Of a stretch of 7,865 nt of DNA, positions 5,220 to 7,865 are shown piece after piece. A model generated the notes under the pieces. That model was not told the DNA's origin. It saw only the letters and a program-made list of their open reading frames with translations, and searched no databases. Location of the stretch: the NCBI GenBank assembly GCA_010092775.1, contig JAADYZ010000137.1:1-7865 (forward strand), given 5' to 3'. The stretch comes from Chloroflexota bacterium. Its GTDB lineage: Bacteria; Chloroflexota; Anaerolineae; Aggregatilineales; UBA3940. Each line of letters opens with the position of its first letter. Position 1 is the first letter of the stretch. The position numbers were made by a program, and so were the translations under genes.

Positions 5220-7865
5220 TCAACGCGGCACGGGCAACAGCCAGATTGTAGTTGTTGCCGAGCTGCTTGAAGCGTTCGATGGCCTGCGTGATGTACCTGC
5301 GGCGCTGTTCGCCATCAGTGTGGGCTAGCATGGCGAGTTCGTAGCTTGCCAGGCCCTCCTCATAGGGCATGTGCAGCGCAGCGGCTTCCTCCAATGCAAA
5401 TTGAAGGGCTTGCTCGGCCCGATCCTCACGCTGCCCGAGGCGATAGTAGCAGCCCTGGAACACCCAGGCGCGTGGGCGGGCTATCGGGACGAGTTGGGCA
5501 AAGCGGTGCACCAATTGAATGGCATCGCGGCTGCCCTGCTTGTAGAGGTGTCGTTCCTGGTCGCTAAGGGCTTCTTCCCACAGCAGCAAAAAGGTTTCAG
5601 CCAGCCCCATCAATCCTTCCATCCGGTAGATGTCAGGTTTCGTCAAACTACTGCCAAGGTCAAGCGCTTGACGAGCGTAGTCATAGGCTTCGCTGGGATG
5701 GCTAGAACGCAGATAGGCGAGGGCGGCCAGACTGTAGGCGACAAACTGTGAGGCCTTGTCGGCGTGTTCGGCTGCTTCAACGGCCTGATGTGCCCGTCGG
5801 AGAGCCTGCTGGCCATCCTCGTGGCTGCCCAAGCGCAGATGGGCGAAGCCCACCCCGGCCAAGCCAGACACCAGATAGTTCAGGTGACGCCGCCGTCCAA
5901 AGTCCACTCTTTCGGCCAGGGCATCGCGTGCGGCGGCGAAGTCACCCTGATAATAGTGCAGCCAGCCCTGGCTCATCACAGCACGAACCCAATCGTCCAG
6001 GCGGCGTGTATACTCACCCTCCAAGCGCGACATGCGCAAGTACAGGGCAGCCGATTGATCCACTGCATCCTGAGCCGCATCCCATCGGCCTGCCCGCAAG
6101 TAGATGTCTACCAGACGCTCGTAGGCATAGGCCGTACTGTAGGACTGATCCATCGGAATCTCTGCGGTCAGATCAGCCGCTAGCACCTCTTGATAGTGCG
6201 CGACGACGCGCTCGAAGGCCGCTTGGGCTTGCTCGAAGTCGCTCACTTCAAGGTAAGCATCACCCAGACGCCGCTCAATGCGTGCATGCCATGCCTCGTT
6301 CAAAGGGTTGGCCGCTAGACGGTCCCGCCGGAGCACGCGCTTAGCAAGGCTGAGACTGCGCTCGAAATAGCCGATGGCCTCATGATTGGCGTAGTTGTGC
6401 AGCGCGTTCTCAGCGGCAATGCTCAAGTACTCAATGGCGCGCATCAGCTCGCCGGCCTGCTCATAATGGTAGGCCAGAACGACCGATTTGGCGTGTGGGT
6501 CCTCGCGATAGCTTGTTTCGATCGCTCGCGCAGCCGCCAGATGCAGCGCCTGGCGATCCGCGTCTCCCAGGCTAAAGAGAATGTATTCGCGGATTTTGTC
6601 GTGAACAAACTCCCAGATGTCACCATCCTTGACCGTCAATATGGCGTGATCCATGCACAAGCTCAGCCAGCGCTCGAGATTGAGGTCAGGCGCCAAAGCC
6701 GCCATCAGCCTCAAATCCAGCATCCGACCGCAGACCGCCGCCTGAATGAGCGGCTGTAATGCCCAACGCGGCATCTGGTTGATGCGCTCCTTGAGCAGTT
6801 GGTTGATCCCCCCGGTCATCATATGGGCGGGGAGGCGCTGCTCACCGATCTGATCCAGCCGACCGAATCGCTCGGCCAGGGCACGCAGGACCTCAATCAC
6901 AAAGAGTACATTGCCCTCTGTCTCCCGCATCAGCCAATCAACGATGTCCGGTCGCTGACCGATCTCCTCGCCTAAGATGGAGACGCTCAGTTCTTCAACC
7001 TCTGCCTGACTGTGGCGCTTCAGGCGGATCACGCGCATCTCCGGTAGATGCTCCGGCAGATCGCTCCGTTCATCGTCACGATAGCTGGCGACCAACACCA
7101 CCGGAAGATTGATCAACCGTGAGGCGATCCGCTGCAAGAGGGTCATGCCTTCGTCCAACCACTGCAAATCCTCCAACAGAATCAGGACGGGCGCGCGCTG
7201 GCGGCTGAAGACGCGCTCGATCACTTCAAACAGTCTGCGCTGATTTTCCTCTGGCTCCAGGCGCTCAGGCTTCGGCACTTCAAAGCCTATCAATCGTTCA
7301 ATATCTGGGATGAGCGGCAGCAGTGTACTGGCCTCGTTCAGCGTGACGTAGGTTTGCAGCACCAGATGGCGCAGCACGTCCCGCCAGAGGTCGTAAAGCT
7401 GGTTGCCTTCGGGCTGAAGCTGGCCCCGCACGGCTAGCATCCCTTCGACCAGGGCACTGGTACGCAGTTCATCCATCATGCGCGATTTACCGACGCCACT
7501 CTCACCAGTGATCAGCCAGCCACTCCCTTTGCCCTCCTTGGCTTGCAGCAGCGCAGCGCGCAGATCGCCCAATTCCTGCTCACGCCCGACAAATCGCGCC
7601 GCCTCCAGATAGCTTTCCCGCTGTGCAACATCTTCAACGTCAACCGGTCGACCAATCGCAGCCTGCAAATCAGCCACCACTTGCCCGGCATGACTGTAAC
7701 GCTGCGCCGGGTCAAAGCTGAGCAGCTTGCCGAACGCCAGTTTCAAAGCATCGTTGACGGGAAGCCTCAGAGTATCGATGGGCTGGTTCAAACCCTGAAC
7801 CAACAGGCTGGTAAGGTTGCTCTTTTCATAGGGCGGCTGACCCGCCAGGACATCAAAGGCGATCA
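5212..7865 (-). CDS. Ser/Thr protein kinase-STAND/AAA ATPase-TPR signalling protein, N-terminus outside window
   Basis: The frame is open through the right window edge; 883 residues are visible. Residues are numbered from the Leu codon TTG at 7803, which is internal, not a start: 20 more in-frame residues precede it (AFDVLAGQPPYEKSN) and belong to the C-lobe of a Hanks-type Ser/Thr kinase, followed by the subdomain XI signature DPAQRYS (31-37). The catalytic loop, DFG and ATP-binding residues lie beyond the edge, so kinase activity cannot be judged. An ATPase module follows (FVGREQEL at 71-78): Walker A GESGVGKS (100-107), Walker B LILLEDLQW with Asp212, SYRDDE (240-245), GNVLFVIEVLRAL (297-309) and a FVHDKIREYIL element (399-409). 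This is the layout of COG3899/MalT-like predicted ATPases. The rest (about 440-863) is Ala/Leu/Tyr-rich helical repeats of TPR type, e.g. HYEQAGELMRAIEYL, AYERLVDIYLRAGRWDAAQ, AMLAHTDGEQRRRYI, for protein binding. It has no membrane segment in the visible part. It directly precedes and is coupled to the membrane histidine kinase gene, implying joint function. Confidence 0.92.
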   Translation of the reverse strand, partial: IAFDVLAGQPPYEKSNLTSLLVQGLNQPIDTLRLPVNDALKLAFGKLLSFDPAQRYSHAGQVVADLQAAIGRPVDVEDVAQRESYLEAARFVGREQELGDLRAALLQAKEGKGSGWLITGESGVGKSRMMDELRTSALVEGMLAVRGQLQPEGNQLYDLWRDVLRHLVLQTYVTLNEASTLLPLIPDIERLIGFEVPKPERLEPEENQRRLFEVIERVFSRQRAPVLILLEDLQWLDEGMTLLQRIASRLINLPVVLVASYRDDERSDLPEHLPEMRVIRLKRHSQAEVEELSVSILGEEIGQRPDIVDWLMRETEGNVLFVIEVLRALAERFGRLDQIGEQRLPAHMMTGGINQLLKERINQMPRWALQPLIQAAVCGRMLDLRLMAALAPDLNLERWLSLCMDHAILTVKDGDIWEFVHDKIREYILFSLGDADRQALHLAAARAIETSYREDPHAKSVVLAYHYEQAGELMRAIEYLSIAAENALHNYANHEAIGYFERSLSLAKRVLRRDRLAANPLNEAWHARIERRLGDAYLEVSDFEQAQAAFERVVAHYQEVLAADLTAEIPMDQSYSTAYAYERLVDIYLRAGRWDAAQDAVDQSAALYLRMSRLEGEYTRRLDDWVRAVMSQGWLHYYQGDFAAARDALAERVDFGRRRHLNYLVSGLAGVGFAHLRLGSHEDGQQALRRAHQAVEAAEHADKASQFVAYSLAALAYLRSSHPSEAYDYARQALDLGSSLTKPDIYRMEGLMGLAETFLLLWEEALSDQERHLYKQGSRDAIQLVHRFAQLVPIARPRAWVFQGCYYRLGQREDRAEQALQFALEEAAALHMPYEEGLASYELAMLAHTDGEQRRRYITQAIERFKQLGNNYNLAVARAALIE

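Noticed and set aside
5748..6344. Plus-strand open frame (198 codons) opposite the TPR region
   Set aside because: Pro/Arg/Ser-rich translation typical of an antisense shadow, with no ribosome site and no domain; the minus-strand TPR gene explains the region.

Overview
The window looks like chromosomal DNA of a free-living bacterium, most likely a Chloroflexota member (Anaerolineae-like). This placement is an inference from protein style: STAND-type ATPase/TPR signalling proteins, a GAF-rich membrane histidine kinase, frequent TTG/GTG starts and GC slightly above 50% by eye. No marker gene fixes the taxon. I see no mobile element, CRISPR array or long repeat.

Left part, plus strand (1-1457): the 3' end of a small SpoIIAA/STAS-SEC14-like protein; then a stand-alone tRNA-Arg(CCG) with its own sigma70-type promoter and a strong intrinsic terminator; then a complete MscS-type mechanosensitive channel gene. 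A 10-bp stem followed by a T-run lies just past the mscS stop. It probably ends mscS transcription and overlaps the 3' end of the convergent gene.

Right part, minus strand (7865 down to 1477), reads as one signalling operon. In transcription order it holds: (i) a large protein, cut by the window edge, with the last part of a Ser/Thr protein kinase domain, a STAND/AAA-type NTPase module and a long TPR tail; (ii) a six-TM hybrid-free sensor histidine kinase with PAS-GAF-GAF-HisKA-HATPase architecture, whose start overlaps or lies 10 nt after the previous stop; (iii) a receiver-only response regulator 4 nt after the kinase stop; (iv) a second receiver-only regulator 103 nt further on.

The STK-ATPase-TPR and GAF-GAF-histidine kinase modules, side by side and translationally coupled, resemble the dual Ser/Thr-His kinases of the HstK type, but encoded as two polypeptides. 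The output of the system is not visible: both regulators are single receiver domains with no DNA-binding or enzymatic output. They probably work through protein partners, a phosphorelay, or targets elsewhere.
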